DNA from: Sphagnum compactum
Taxonomy: Eukaryota; Bryophyta; Sphagnopsida; Sphagnales
Length of the DNA stretch: 64,000 bases
Direction of reading: 5' to 3'
Assembly (NCBI GenBank): GCA_965153455.1
Contig: OZ234493.1
Span: forward strand, 26,030,213-26,094,212
Shown here: positions 9,205 to 22,030 of the stretch, one piece after another
Layout: each line of letters opens with the position of its first letter
Numbering within the stretch: the stretch's first letter is position 1
Notes under the pieces: generated by a model
Database searches by the model: none
The model's input: only the letters and a program-made list of their open reading frames with translations
What the model was told of the DNA's origin: nothing
Program-made: the position numbers and the translations under genes

Positions 9205-11790
9205 TCACACTGTGAGTGATTCTGGCTGAATTTGCATGAGCTGCATCTTGTTCTCAACTTGGGAAGAGGTTGCTGGAATCTCTAGTGGAAACCGAGTGTG
9301 CTCTTCCAGGAGACGTAACACTTGCTCATCAGCAGCACGTGGTGGTACTTCCTGTTCAATGCTGGCATAGTTGACCAAAATCTTCAAAACTGCCTGTCTC
9401 TCAGGCATGCTGAGGATTGCACCTTTTGCTCTGATACACAATGATGCTGCTGCAGCTGTGCCAAAATCCAATTTTCCCAGCAGTTTACAGTCAAGATTTG
9501 ATGCAAATGATTGTGCCAATCTTTTCAGAAATGTTCAGGAATCTCACCAAGAAGAGTTTGTCAAGTAGCCTGAGTACTGAGAGATCTGAATCAGAATCCA
9601 ATTCCCACAGATTCCAGGATGATCCATGACAACTCCCAATCTGAACAGTACAAATGCCAAGAGTAGGTAGGGGAAAAAATACCTGCAAATCTCAAGGCTC
9701 CACTGGGTGACTGATGCTCAATAAGAGCCACAGCATACGCAGCTGTAAAGGCATCACTGGCACCTGTAGTGTCAACCATGACTGGAGGCTGAATGGCATG
9801 CTGAATCAGTGGAGGCCCATCTTGTGGAACTAGAACTGCGCCTTTTCCACCCAGCTTCACCAAAACATTCCTAACACCCTGCAACGACACAGCCAACATG
9901 TTTCATCACTAGTAAGTCATGGGAAAATTGTTCTTTTAGGTCTATTGGTTTGGGAAACAAGGCAAGCAAAGCAAGCCCATCATCTATCTACCATGATTTA
10001 GAACTCATGAAATATTAGCAGAGCAAGAAGGTATTATTGCACGCCACAAATGCAATTCCTCCAAAACAGATACACTTAGGAACTGCTGGCAAAGAAGAAC
10101 CATACCATCAGTTGGATCTTGGCAGCAGCTTTGATAACTTGCTCCCATGTGTTTATTGGCATCCCTGTTAGGCGTGCCACCTCCAACTCATTGGCACTCA
10201 GGACTGTGACACATTTGAGGAGCTCTTGAGGAATTGGGGTCCCAGTGCCCCCTGCATCCAAGATTACAGGAACGTTTGCACTCCGTGCAATCTGCAAACA
10301 TATCCTGCTAGATTAGGTCACATTCGGATGCTGCTCACAAACTTGAAGACATGTGACACAGTCAGATACTGAAAAAAGGGGCAAGAATTTTCACCCAGTC
10401 CCACAACAAGCTCTAGTCTATTGCTGGTCAAATGAGTCTGCCTTGAAAACAAGGTTTCAAGACTTCAGAATCAGAATCCATCCGGAACAAAAACAGACAA
10501 GACTCCCTGTTGCAAGAAACCACAAGAAAGCAGAAGAAGAGAAAAAGAATGTTGCAACAACCAGTTTGGGCTCCCTTTTATTTTTTGAAGGTAAGAAAGT
10601 ATGGACAATTGACCCGAATAGCACCTTTGCTGCCTCCATGTTGACACTATCTGGAACCTCCCGCTGCAAAAGCACAGCACCTGCCCGCCGTATTAATTGT
10701 TGTACAGTGGTCGTCAGCCGATTGATGCCATCTGCTAAGCGTGGCCAAGACACATTTGCTCCTTGCACAACAACAGTTGATCTTTTTCCTCCTGGTTGTA
10801 GCATCACCAATGCATGACCAGTCGGACCTTTCACCATGTTCATATGGTCCAAGCGCACTCCAGCAGACAACAGTGCATCTCGCACCAGACTGGCATGTCC
10901 ATCCTTCCCAACCTGGATACCAGATGCCCCAAAAACTGCAGTTGTAGGACTTTAGGAGGAAATGTACACTTTTGTCACTGGAGAGAACTGGACACCCATC
11001 ACACAAGACCCAGATTTCTAGGGATTTCACATACACCAAACAAAAGAGAGCAAGAATACAAATTCACTAAGCTAGTATGAGGAATCATGCACCATGAAGG
11101 ACACATGATGGACATCTCTCTACAATGGAATTGTGCACCCTAAAGAACCGATGTGGCACATCCCTGTACAATGCAATCATGCATCAGGACAGATGATGAT
11201 GATGCACATCTTCATTGTAGAAAAGACATATACAGTTTAATCCCCAATCTTGTCAGAGTACTGCATCTGAATCTGGTAGAAAGAAAAACTTCAAGCAAAC
11301 CCAATGCATGTGTTGTTGACCACTGCCACACCAAGCTTAGACAATGGGTATTCACATACCTTGAAGGAAAGGGTAAAAGACATAATGGGTGCCATTGCTT
11401 TTGGTAATCCTTCAAAGGAAAAGACTATTTCACCAAGCAAAATCACAGAAGATTTTTGGCAACAGCAACAGTGGAAGTTTTGAGCTTAAGAAGACATCAT
11501 CTCTCAAGTCTAGGTCTGTCTAGAGAAGCAGAGACATGGGGGTGTCTGATACTGGCAAGGAGGAAGAGGAGGAGGAGGAGGAGGAGGAGAGCATTCCATA
11601 CCTGACCAACGAAGTAGGTGGGGTATGACAAGCGAGCCGCACAAGAAGCTTGATTGGCACCTTTCCCACCAGCGAAAGTCTGGCCGCTCTTAGCAACAAT
11701 CCGTTCACCTTCCTTGGGGAGAGTGTCGACCTCTACGAAGATATCGGCATTGGCTGATCCGACCACAACCAAGGGAGCGCTGAGCGTCAT
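9205..11790 (-). CDS. RBSK: Ribokinase (PfkB family), five exons
   Basis: Phosphorylates D-ribose to ribose-5-phosphate, feeding nucleoside salvage and the pentose phosphate pathway. Exons read on the minus strand: 11602-11790, 10625-10912, 10106-10291, 9683-9878 and 9205-9455, all with GT-AG borders and consistent phases (0,0,0,1), giving 369 residues. PfkB signature 1 is GGKGANQA from residue 41; signature 2 is DTTGASDAF at 257-265, with catalytic Asp263. The usual anion-hole GAGD reads GASD here. The central LLQREVP and VPVILDAGG segments and C-terminal KGAILSMPER match plant ribokinases. An in-frame TGA 24 bases before the ATG means this start has no long transit peptide, unlike the plastid-targeted Arabidopsis enzyme; an alternative upstream exon cannot be excluded. 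A (GGA)n run in intron 1 (about 11560-11590) is noncoding. Confidence 0.93.
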
Positions 11791-12627
11791 CTTGTTCTTG
11801 TTCTTCCTTCTTCACGTACCCTTCTTTACCGAAGAAGAGGGGTTGTTGGGTTTCCCGGTCTTGAGTTCCGATTCCGAAAATCCAACGCAAGTGGGACGAT
11901 GGGTCCGGCGCCCACGAGAGACCCAAATCACAAAAGGAGTGAGTGGGTTGTTGTTGTTGTGGGAATGCTTCTGTTTATGTGGCACCTGGAATAGCGAAGT
12001 TCTGGGAAGCTGCTGCTGCTGCTACGACAGGTGAAGGAATTGGCATTCTTGGTATATGGAAACGAAGAAGAAGAGTCAGGAAAAAAAATGCCAAGAAGAC
12101 TCCGCAACGCCACAAAACTATAGAGGGCTGCTAAGATCAAAACTGAACGCAGAAGAGGAGAACGACGATGCAGCAGAGAAAATGTTGGGTTCTTACGAGA
12201 GCAAGGGAAAATGATCGTGAACTATAGAAGATGATGCGCAATTGGAACGTCCAGGGACAGCGGGAGAAAACCGGTGCGTTCGAACTTCCCAAACACAACA
12301 ACAACAACACAAGCGCGCAGTTGCTCAGAGAAAACACAAAGAACAACAAGACCCAGTTCTTCTACAAGGACCAAAATTCTTCTTCTTCTCCTTCTATCTT
12401 CCTGCACACTACCCTCGTGATCAGTTGTTTCCCACCACCACCAGCACTACTACTACTGCTACTGCTACTGCGACAACTAAAAAGTACAGTTGATCTTGTG
12501 GCCTCAGACTCAGCTCTGCGCACAAACAACCCAACAAACCAGACACAAACTTATAGAGCTTTGAACAGAGCGAGGAGTCGTAGCACGCAGGAGGAGGCCC
12601 ACCCAACAACCCAACCAGGTCCAAGGT

Positions 12628-12665
<38 letters not shown>

Positions 12666-13030
12666 CGTGGGCGTGAATCCAGCTGCAGCGGCCAGCCCAG
12701 ACTTGCCCGGGCACGAATCTTGTCAAAAAGCTTCGAGAACTCAGTTGGAAAAATTCCCAGAAATTTATGGAAACACAGAGACTTGTAGAGCACGAACGAG
12801 CGAGAGAAGATCACTAGAGAAACAACAACAACAAAAGTCTTGAGAGAGAGAGAGAGAGAGAGCGCGAGCGACAAAGCCGACGACGACGACGACGGCCCCG
12901 CGGCAGCGAGCGAGAAAGAAGACGTTTGGTGAGTGCCGGGGAATAGCCGGAAAGTGCTGACGGGTGGCTGTTTTGACTGCCGGAGGGCTGGACGGACGGA
13001 CGGACGGACGGACGGTAATTATTTGGGTTT
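11791..13030. promoter_or_regulatory. Upstream region of ribokinase with dense microsatellites
   Basis: The 5' flank of the minus-strand ribokinase gene. It holds (AG)n at 12630-12662 and 12842-12862, (GAC)n near 12868-12890 and (GGAC)n at 12990-13014, in an otherwise GC-richer stretch than its surroundings. GA tracts are common in plant 5' leaders and core promoters. No start of a divergent gene is convincing, although the composition would suit one. Confidence 0.4.
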
Positions 13031-13153
13031 CGCCAGCGATAGCGGCCGTTAGTCACGTCACCTCGTTGTCACCCTTCAATCCTTCAGAGGCTTCTTGTTC
13101 TTGACACATCAAATTTAGCACCTGGGATTCTGGACGATATTGGGGCGGGTGTT

Positions 13154-13266
13154 GTAGCCAAATTGGCGAGCATCCACAGGAAGATTTTAGCCAGATCAAA
13201 ACTACAAGTTAAATATGAAAGTAAAATTTCTTTTTAAAAAAAAACATTCTTCTCTATTTTGGCTAC
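13154..13266. repeat. MITE-like element, GTAGCCAAA family
   Basis: Begins GTAGCCAAATTGG and ends with the inverted ATTTTGGCTAC. The body contains the family core (a)tcatccacaagaagatttagccaaat and a t/a-rich tail. Related copies are at about 17765-17867, 19520-19612 (minus), 44335-44441, 51460-51570 (weak) and 60401-60505. Confidence 0.6.
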
Positions 13267-15499
13267 TCTATTTTGAACCATGTATAGAATTTTGGTGATT
13301 TTAGAAAACTTTTGGTCGTATTTTGACTCTTGAAAATCTCCGAAAACTATTTGATTTTAACACTTTTTGATTATTTAAAATTTCCCTTTCTGGCTCTATA
13401 TACACAGCCCCAAAAATAAGAGCTGCCTGGTAAATCCCAAATCCCTCCCCACCTTTTCCCCACCAAACTAGGCTACCATTCCCCCAAGGAAATAAATTAA
13501 ATTAAAATCAAAATTAAAAAAAGATTTGGGGGGGAGAGAAAGGACTAAGGAAGTGGGGGTTTAAGCATATTCCATATGCTTCAGTATATTCCATTTTAAA
13601 AGAAAAAATAATTTGTGTTTTCAAAGAGCACTAATCAACCAAGGAAAGGTAGGTGAAAGGGGAACCCGTGTATCATCGGAAAGTGTACATTGTCGGGATG
13701 ACAAAAGATATTGATAAAGGAGAGGTTTCATTTTCATTATTATTCGTATTTGTGAAGTGATCGTGATCATGTCGATCATGTCCTGGGCTTGGGGATGATG
13801 ATGGTGGGGTGGGGCGGGGATGATTTAGTGCTCTATAAACTACTCTACTTATGGATCTGTTTCATTGTATATTACAAATGCTCAATTTTCGACCCATTAT
13901 GGACCCACACATAAGGGGTATATGTTACAATTTCAAATTGGAAATTTTTTAATCTCATTCCTAAATAACGAGGTGTGGAAATGTGTGCTTTCGAATCTTT
14001 GTATTTTAAGAGATTTTTTTTCCAACACCATATTCGTGAATAAATTTTTAATACCTTCTCTCCACCAATTTACATCTCATTTTTTAAAATTCAAAATCTT
14101 AATCCAATTGTTGAATTCAGTTTAGTTGAATGTGCATTCAATTCCATTCAATGTGTTTAAATTCACTCTTAAAAATTTGAATTTCATTTAATTCAATCTA
14201 AATCCATTTCAATTCAATTCAAGTTGCATGCAAAATAATTCAATATTTTAATTTAAATAAAAAATAATTTTCACAAAATCAATTCATTTTTTTCACCAAT
14301 TTGATCACCTGATTGTCATTGAGATAGTGTGGAGGAGCACAAAGCCCATGTTTTTGGCCACCCCAACTTAATATGATTAATTTGGTGAATTTTTCAACTT
14401 CAAAGGTGCATTCACACTTGGTGTTAGGGACCTTAATGTTGAGTCCACTAACGTCGTTCTAGTCATTTAAGACTTAAACTTACTTACTATGAAAATTTTA
14501 TGTTAAGTTAACACCTATTTAACATTGCATGCCACCTAGGAAGCCATCTAGATTTTTATTTAACACTGACTTAACATCAAATGTGAACACACCTTTAGAA
14601 ACCACCCTATATACAAAGGAGTGGACAATTAAGGACTTTTGGACATAATTTGTCACTCCAAGTGAATGTACAATTTATTGCTCTTGTACTTACCATACCT
14701 GACGTTGCAGTTTGACACTTAAACCTCAAAGAGATGGAATGAATGAGAAAGAGAGAAGACTATGGCCGAGACAGCCGTAGTAGTAAGTAAAAGGCTTGTT
14801 ACCAAGGGGATTGGAACAAGCATATCGTTGCCTAACGACTCTGCCCTTCACAACAGGTTCACACTAGTGTGAGTGTCGTTCCAGTTCTAAAAAAGTAAAT
14901 TAGAACAGCTCTAGTTCCACACATAAACAAAGTTGAGGACTCAATTTTGGTTCTCTAAACCCTAAAATCCTTACCCTATGGGCAGAGCCAACCCCGAAAA
15001 AAATAAATTAAAAAAATAAAAATATACAATGTAATAATATTTGGGCATACAATTTTGGCTTGCTCCAACTTGATGTGTGTTTGAGTGACATTTGGAAATT
15101 TATGTGTGCTTATGATGCACGTGCATGTTGCATAGAAATGCATGCATATAGATGAGAAGTTCTAAATTTTCGAAAGGGAAGTTCTTTAATTTGAAGTTTG
15201 AATGTTTAAACCTCGTGTTAACAGCAAACTCATTGCGCAATGAGCTACTTACTTGTTTTTCAAAATGTTCAAATTTAAAAATATTTAAATTGGAGCTTGT
15301 CTTGTACCTGTACACACAAAACTGATGTTCGGTGATAAATAATTCTTAAAAGGGTGAGTTGGAAAAAAAAAAAATTAAATAAAAAATAGAACTGACCCTA
15401 CCAAAATTCTCAAGATTTTGAACTCTCAACTTGGTTAACTGTCCAGGTCCAGAAAGAGCCTCACTAAATGTATCAAAAGAATGACACAAACCACAAAAG

Positions 15500-15625
15500 G
15501 GTTGGCTAACCACCATGGTTTAGTTAGGGAATTGGAACCCAACAGAAAATTGTTTCCCGACCACTTTACCATCCATCCTTCATAATGCTCCGGTAGGTGC
15601 TGGTTCACTCTGGCCACAGCCAAAT
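15500..15625 (-). repeat. Dispersed repeat, inverted copy of 43150-43262
   Basis: Its reverse complement runs through gtgaaccagcac, gaaggatg.atggta, gtggtc.ggaaac and ccatggtggttagc in the same order as 43150-43262 on the plus strand. No terminal repeats or coding capacity were found, so its class is unknown. Confidence 0.65.
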
Positions 15626-17764
15626 AAGTCATGACACTTTTCAGGACATGCATAGTTCCCCATTAGAGGGTTCTATTCCATTTATCACCACCACCCAAGT
15701 CAATTTAAGACTTCGACGGTTTAAGAGAATATGTGGACAAATAATATGCCTTGAACCAAGCCCCGATGCCAAACTTGATAAATTTGTACTGATTTCATCC
15801 AACCTTCTTCAATTCAAAAAACACTTAGGCACCACCGATACTTGAGTGAAATGAATTATTCATATTAAATCCACTTAGAGAACCTTTCTTTCTCCCAATC
15901 TACAATAATATATTTCTGCCCGAGATGTATATTTTCTTAACTAGGAACATCATTTGATACATGGCTTGTTGTGCAAGTAAGACCGTGTATCTATTGCAAT
16001 AAGGACTAGGGTAGTATCTCCTGCTTGTTATGGTTCGAGGATCTAACAATAGTTGACCCGGATACAAAATCTACTATTCAAAAAGAATGAATACTCGGAA
16101 AAAATAGAGGATGCTAAATGCTTACTGCACCCCCCCTCCCCCCCCCCCCCAAAAGAGGCGGCACAAATTTCTTAGTGTATTTTACATGATACTTTATAAA
16201 AACATCATCTTACGTCTGCAAAGTGTCATGGAACATGTTGCATTAAGCATCCCTTGGATCTATACATATACGACCTATCATAGAGTTTCATCTTTCAACT
16301 CGAGAACGTTGTAGTAGTGAATTTTGGATGCGTGCCAAACTTTGGCCCACCATTTAGGAGGGCAGTTCCTTTCTAGGCTTTGGGGGCTCGAAGATTTTTT
16401 TTAAAAAAAAATATTGACTTGGGCTGCCAAGTAAGCCTTCCGGGAAGAGCCCAACTAGGCTTGATGCCAGTGCCTTGACTAACATGGTTGGATGTAAGCG
16501 TTGGGTAAAGCCCCGAGGCCCCAGGCTTTATTTGTCGTGTCTACAGGGCAAAGCTAACGAACATAAGAATGTTGCTTTGCAGTCGTGTCTAAAAATGCAT
16601 GTATCAAAAAACAAGGCATCTTGTTGCATAGTTAAGTGACATTTGCTCCTGGCTGCTTACTCTGCTCTCATTTGACCCCACTCTGGAAACCAATGACCCA
16701 GGACCACCCATGAATAGCCAGCCGGCCATTTAGGCCATGTCCGGCAAGTTCTAGATCTGAACATATCAACCGAACCCAGATCAGCCTCTGTTTCCTCATC
16801 TTATTCTTTCCTCTTTTTTCTTTTTTTTCCCTTTTGTTTTTGTTTGTTCCCTTTCGGTCGGTTTGTTGTTGTTGTTTTGCTTACTATGGGCCCTTCCCTC
16901 TTCCTCTTTCCCTCCTGAATGTCTAGGGATTGGTAAAAAATATATTTTAAATTCATAGGTTGCAATGCTGCTTCAAGAGTGCATTTATTCATACGTCTTT
17001 CTTGAAAATTGATGAAAATGTGGCTTCCGGAGTGCGTTTAGTGCTTACATTGTGAGAATCAAACTCCACGGCAAAAGAGCAGAATCACAAGCCAAGCAAT
17101 GATATCATTTTCTTCAGTATGGACACTCCTGGGTGGGTGGCCTTGTCTCTATTTTTTAATTTTCAATTTTGTTTTTTTTTTGTTTTGGTTCTTCTTGCTT
17201 TTTGGTCCGTTCTGCCCCATTTGGCCCACCAACAGAGTACTACTACACGTTTTGTGCAACGGATTACAATCCGTCTTTCTTTCAAAGAATAGATCTCCTA
17301 ACCAAAACAGATGGACCCCTTTGAGGCGCAGCTTGTCCAAAAACCTACTCCATCATTCCTGTGCCATACATACATGGGCACATATATATTATGTCTTTCC
17401 TTCATTTCCTTTCAAAGGTCCTCATAAGTTGTGGCACATTTTAAATCCAGTTATTGATTTTTAAACAAACAATCCGGACAATTTGCGTGCTTTTGGCTTT
17501 GCACTAAAGTTTGAGATGTCATTCATTGTGCCTCGGCCTCCTTGCGAAACTTGTCTTGTGTATTAAAGGTGCAATGAACTTGTGGACGGACGTTGTGTTT
17601 TGTAAGTTCTCAGGGTACAAGTAATGGGGCCCGATGAACTGATGCATCTTGTTCATTATGCCGGTTATTGCCAGGGCCTTACCCTACACATAATTTCTGT
17701 CTAGGGATTTTTTGTTATAGTTGAGGTAAGTGGTTTTTATTTTCCTTTTTTCCCCTTCCCCCAT

Positions 17765-17867
17765 GTAGCCAAAGTAGCAATCATCCACAAGAAAGTTTAA
17801 CCAAATTTGGCTATAAACCACATATCAAAATAAAAATGTATAACAAGCTTTCAATATTCTTGACTAC
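17765..17867 (+). repeat. MITE-like element, GTAGCCAAA family
   Basis: Starts GTAGCCAAAGTAGCAATC and ends near the imperfect inverted GACTAC. Shares atcatccacaagaa.gttta.ccaaatttggct with the copies at 13154 and 60401. Confidence 0.6.
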
Positions 17868-18065
17868 CTATTTAAACCTAAAAAATAATCTCGTGATTTC
17901 AACTCTTTTGTTTTGAAATCTCGTGAATTTGGGCCAAAATTTTCCCTGAAAAAATCTTTAGCAGGTTTTGTCAGATTTTTTCAGGTTGATATTTGATGAA
18001 AATTCACCAAATAGAATGGGTTTAGGGTTTAGGCTGGGCAGGCCATGCATATGTGGCCTCATGAG

Positions 18066-18161
18066 GTCCAAAAAGTGGCCAATTGAAGCCTCCAAGACTG
18101 GAAGCGATTCTAGTCTTGGAGGCTGGAATTCAGTGAAGCTTGAATTGGCCACTTTTTGGAC
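18066..18161. repeat. 96-base foldback sequence
   Basis: The left arm GTCCAAAAAGTGGCCAATT (18066-18084) pairs exactly with the last 19 bases (18143-18161). An inner 13-base block (AGCCTCCAAGACT) pairs with AGTCTTGGAGGCT near 18112-18124. The right arm carries about 15 unpaired bases between the two helices and the loop is short. It could be a tiny foldback element or a small-RNA precursor. Confidence 0.7.
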
Positions 18162-18561
18162 AGTCAAGGCCGTTCGTTGCCTCTACATTTGAAGTTCAAT
18201 ATTAGGCATAGTTTGGTTCTGAAATGAGGGGGTGGGCATAATGTGGATGTTGAAGGGGCTGTTGCTTGTCTTTTGAAATCCTAGAGATTCAGTTGCAAGT
18301 AGTTGTTTCCGAATAATCTGGTAAGGACCTATGGTTCACATTCTAGGTGTGGAAGGACCTAGTCTAACTTACCTATGCAAGTTGTCCAATCTCATCATCG
18401 GTCATGATTCACTAGCGGCGAGACATTTGACAAATTCTATACATCTCACAAAGTGAGAACTTAGGGTTTAGGGAAGCTCCCTCATCCCAAAAGGAACCTC
18501 AAGCCATTTACATAACTTAATAAATGTGGAACAACAGCTACATAAGAGTATCTGCAAAGAG

Positions 18562-18651
18562 TGCTCAGTATGTGACCTTGTAAAACATTTCTCACATCCA
18601 AGTTTGGTTTTTTTTCATCTGATTTTCGAATACAGGGTCACATACTGAGCA
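18562..18651. repeat. Perfect 16-bp inverted repeat enclosing 58 bases
   Basis: TGCTCAGTATGTGACC (18562-18577) is exactly inverted at 18636-18651. The 90-base unit could be a minimal foldback element. No copy of it was noticed elsewhere. Confidence 0.65.
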
Positions 18652-19519
18652 ACGTTCAAAAAGGTTACATGATCTTCGATATTTGAGAGTGATTATATAT
18701 GTGTTTTCTTTTGCTCAGTAGTGATGGGCCAATCAAAGAGACTCGTTCACTTTGGACACACCCCACATATTAACTTATTAATACAACTAACAAATAGGTG
18801 GGGGGCGGTACGCACAATAGTCTTGGGATTGGTTTAGGGTCTAGGGTTTAAGGGAGGCAGCCCCTAGCCACCACTACTACTTCCTTTTGGGAAATCTAAA
18901 TTTCTGTCACTCACTTAAGTTCTGCATATTCAATGAAACCATGTTTGGAGTGGGACCTAGTGGCTATGGAACTGTTATAGACTGAGGCATATCTGTAATA
19001 TCTGCTTGCAGATAAAACCCAGACACGCACCTTTGCCCAGTTATAATATGCCACCAACAACATGATCTGACTTGTTGGTAGAAGTAGTAGTTGGTGAGTG
19101 GCAGGGTTGGCTTGGCACACAAAGTGTTTTGTTATGTAATAATTGACAAACTAAGTTTTGGAGTGAGTCAACACCAACATTTTACACCTCTTGGTAATTG
19201 ATACCCAATGTTCTTTTTTCCCATTTTTTGGTGTGTATTTAGGATTTTCTGAAATTTTTGTTCTAGTGTAAAATTCAACTCTCTCTCTCTATATATATAT
19301 AGATGAAAAATTAGAAAGGACCACAATGTTTTTTTTTAAATCTCTTAAAACTCCCTCTATGATAACTGGCAGTGGTTTTTTTTAATTGTTGGTGAAATGT
19401 TGCCAAAAAGTGAAATTTAAAACGTGAAAATGAAATGAATTTTAGAGTTTTCAATTGTCATAAATTTTTTTTTCCAAAATCAAACTTACAAGATTTATAT
19501 ATTTTATATTAGCTCTAGT

Positions 19520-19612
19520 AGGTAGCCAAAAAATAATCCAAGGATCCTTGAAGATTTATTTTTAAATAATCAAATTTGACTAAATCTTCTGGTGGATGAT
19601 CCTCACTTTGAG
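19520..19612 (-). repeat. MITE-like element, GTAGCCAAA family, inverted
   Basis: Reading the minus strand: gaggatcatccaccagaagatttagtcaaattt, then an AT-rich stretch ending in TTTTTTGGCTACC, matching the family order seen at 13154-13266. Confidence 0.55.
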
Positions 19613-19740
19613 GACATCACAAAATTGAACACCATCGAATAAAAAACAAAAAGACACACACACACACACACACACACAAGTCTGTCACATTCCAAAAAGC
19701 ATCGCACGCCTAAACAACATTGCAATACATGTTCCTAACC

Positions 19741-19830
19741 GAAGAGAAATTCTTAAAATCTCAGAAGTTTGTGTGACGAAGCTTCGAAGAGAAATTCTTA
19801 AAATCTCAGAAGTTTGTGTGACGAAGCTTC
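19741..19830. repeat. Two-copy 45-bp tandem duplication
   Basis: gaagagaaattcttaaaatc...gacgaagcttc occurs at 19741 and again at 19786 with essentially no difference. Confidence 0.85.
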
Positions 19831-20429
19831 GAGACAAATTAAGGACTGTACAAGTGTTGTGGGTAACTGCAGACAACGATCTGCCAAATAGGATGTGTAC
19901 AGGCATTGTCACGATTCACAGATGGCATTATCTGTGGTGGGTGGGGTTGAGAATGCCCCCACCACTTTGGATATTTTCCTGTCATTGTAACTAACCAAAA
20001 CTTTATTAATATGCCGGCACAGAGAGAGGAAGTGGAAGACGTTTATAAGTGATTCGGTCATAAGATCACGTGAGAAGAAGAGGTGCTCCTTGTCATGCTT
20101 ATTATGGTATTTGCAATAAGGTATTCCACCTAGTTCGTTATAAAAACCACCCGTTACGAAGTTTATGTGCGATATCACTATAGTGATAATGTGATAAGCT
20201 TGATCTTCTGGCTAGCTCCGCATGTGGCCAAAACTTGCAAAACACATGTGAAAACTTGAAAGGGTAGCTTATCAAACACCATTATAAAGTTCAGTGTTCT
20301 AGTCCCCTCAGCCCCCCTTCCCCCCTCACCCCCTCCCTTCCCAATAAACATAAAGAACCACCCAACAAACCACCCAAGGCTAGTTTTTACCATGGTATTG
20401 ATGTAAGACCCAAGGCATTGACGTATAGA

Positions 20430-20740
20430 CAAGAATTATGATATAGTGTGTAAGAATATACACAAGTATGGAGGGCCTTGGAATACTTATAAGCATATAT
20501 CTTTTTAATTGTGAAGGAAAAAAACCTCTAAACCAATGAGATTGTTAGAATTGGTGGCTTGAATTCTTTGAAGGAGTTATCTTGAGTAAAATTGCAGTTT
20601 TAATTTTGCAATAGGCTTTCATAGGCTTGTTGTGTCTAGGTGCATGGGGAAAAAAAAAACCTTTGGGCCAATGATGTTGTTGGAATTGGGTTGCTTGAAT
20701 TTGTTTTCAAGAGTTGTCTAGAGTGAAATGCGTACCAGTT
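20430..20740 (+). repeat. Dispersed repeat, two diverged units (related to 45465-45630)
   Basis: Two diverged units (about 20510 and 20645) share aggaaaaaaaccct..ccaatga.attgtt.gaattgg.ttgcttgaattt. The same order recurs at about 45465-45600. No coding content. Confidence 0.6.
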
Positions 20741-20796
20741 TAATGTTATTGTTGAGGAGAGAGTTTCAATATCAAAAGCTCCTGCAAAACTTTATT

Positions 20797-21115
20797 GACA
20801 TGGGGTGTGGCACACTGTGGCCTTTGCCATTTACATTAAAAACTATTTTAAGGCAAAAGAAAAATTATGGAAATTCAAATATTTCACCATGCAAAAATAT
20901 AATCTTCAAAAAAATCCTCTAAAAGAAACCAAAATCCTTCAAGATATCATAACTCTATAATAACTAATCTCAAGTTTCAACACAAGCCCAAAATATCATA
21001 TTTCAAAAATCCTCATATAAAAATAGACCTATTACCTAGGGTCCAAAATCCCGTAAGCTATTATACTTTATAATGAATCTAAACACAATATCGTTGCCTT
21101 GGTAGGCAAGGCCAA
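20797..21115 (-). repeat. Dispersed repeat, inverted copy of 43430-43745
   Basis: The whole stretch reads, reverse-complemented, like 43430-43745: the aggcaa/ggccttgcc end, the taatgaatctaaacacaatat block, the gggtccaaaatcc block and the ggcctttgccatttacatt end all match in order over about 320 bp with moderate divergence. No protein is encoded. Confidence 0.8.
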
Positions 21116-21499
21116 TAAACACATCACTGATTTGGAAAATGTACAAAGGTATTGGAAAAAAAAAGGGGAGAATTTAAAGGATGTCAAGTTAGCACAAACT
21201 AGAGAGTTTTCTTTTTCATCTGTGCATGCATTTTGCATGAGGCACTTAATTTGCATGCAAAACACATGGCAAGGTATTTTGATTGAGTGAAGGACTCTAA
21301 AAGAACATTGGGCTGGTGTTAACAGGAATATCTCTATACAGCTCCAACTCTGCAACCAACCTCCTCCTCATCATACCAGGCCAGTGTTGGCCGGGGTACA
21401 TGGTTTGGTGGGTTGCAACTGCTGGTTCCAGTTTAGGTCCATAAAGCCAAAACCCAAATCAGGTCTCATTTCTTGATCTGGTTTCCGAACCGAAATCGG

Positions 21500-22030
21500 A
21501 ACTGAAATTTTTTAAGCACTGGAACTGGAACCAGAATTGGAACTGAAACTTGTTAAAAACTGGAACTGGAACCAGAATTGGAACTGAAACTTGTTAAAAA
21601 CTGGAACTGGAACTGGAACTGGAACCAGAATTGGAACTGAAACTTGTTGAGAACTGGACCTTCCTGGTTCTATTTATGTGTGAACTGGAACCTGGACCTT
21701 CCTGGTTCTATTTATGTGTGAACTGGAACCAAAGCAGACTTTTGAAAGAAAAAGAATTTTGACAAAAAGGAAAAAGAAAAGACTAGAACCAGGGGCTGAT
21801 CAAAGGTTAAACAACAGGTTCTGATCTGATCTGATCTGGGTTACCCAAAACTGGACTGGAACCAGGTCTGAATTTCAGAACTGAAACTGGAATTTAGTTT
21901 CTAGGAACCAGACCTGGAACCCGGGGCTCTGAACTGGGTTACCCGAAACTGGAATGGAACCAGGTCTGATTTTCAGAACTGGAACTGGAATTTAGTTTTT
22001 TAGGAACTAGACCTGGAACCAGGGGTTCTT
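21500..22030. repeat. GGAACT-rich minisatellite with higher-order units
   Basis: Built from the hexamer (t)ggaactggaacc. Higher-order units: aactggaaccagaattggaactgaaacttgtt at least three times (21515-21650), ggaccttcctggttctatttatgtgtgaactggaacc twice (21655-21730), and a ~100-bp unit with gggttaccc.aaactggaatggaacc twice (21835-22020). Confidence 0.85.

Larger units (their letters stand above)
13267..18065. other. Gene-poor AT-rich region
   Basis: No frame looks coding on either strand. Contents recognised: ATTCAATT-rich low-complexity DNA at 14120-14240, a C-tract at about 16130-16150, a dispersed repeat at 15500-15625 and a GTAGCCAAA-family copy at 17765-17867. Confidence 0.55.
18162..20429. 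other. Gene-poor region
   Basis: No coding frame recognised. Holds an inverted repeat at 18562-18651, an AT microsatellite at about 19290-19302, an inverted GTAGCCAAA-family copy (about 19520-19612), (CA)n at about 19653-19678 and a 45-bp tandem duplication at 19741-19830. Confidence 0.5.

Noticed and set aside
11943-12800. Several open frames upstream of ribokinase as a divergent gene
   Set aside because: Frames are driven by microsatellites (poly-Ser, poly-Thr, Arg-Glu runs) with no conserved segment.
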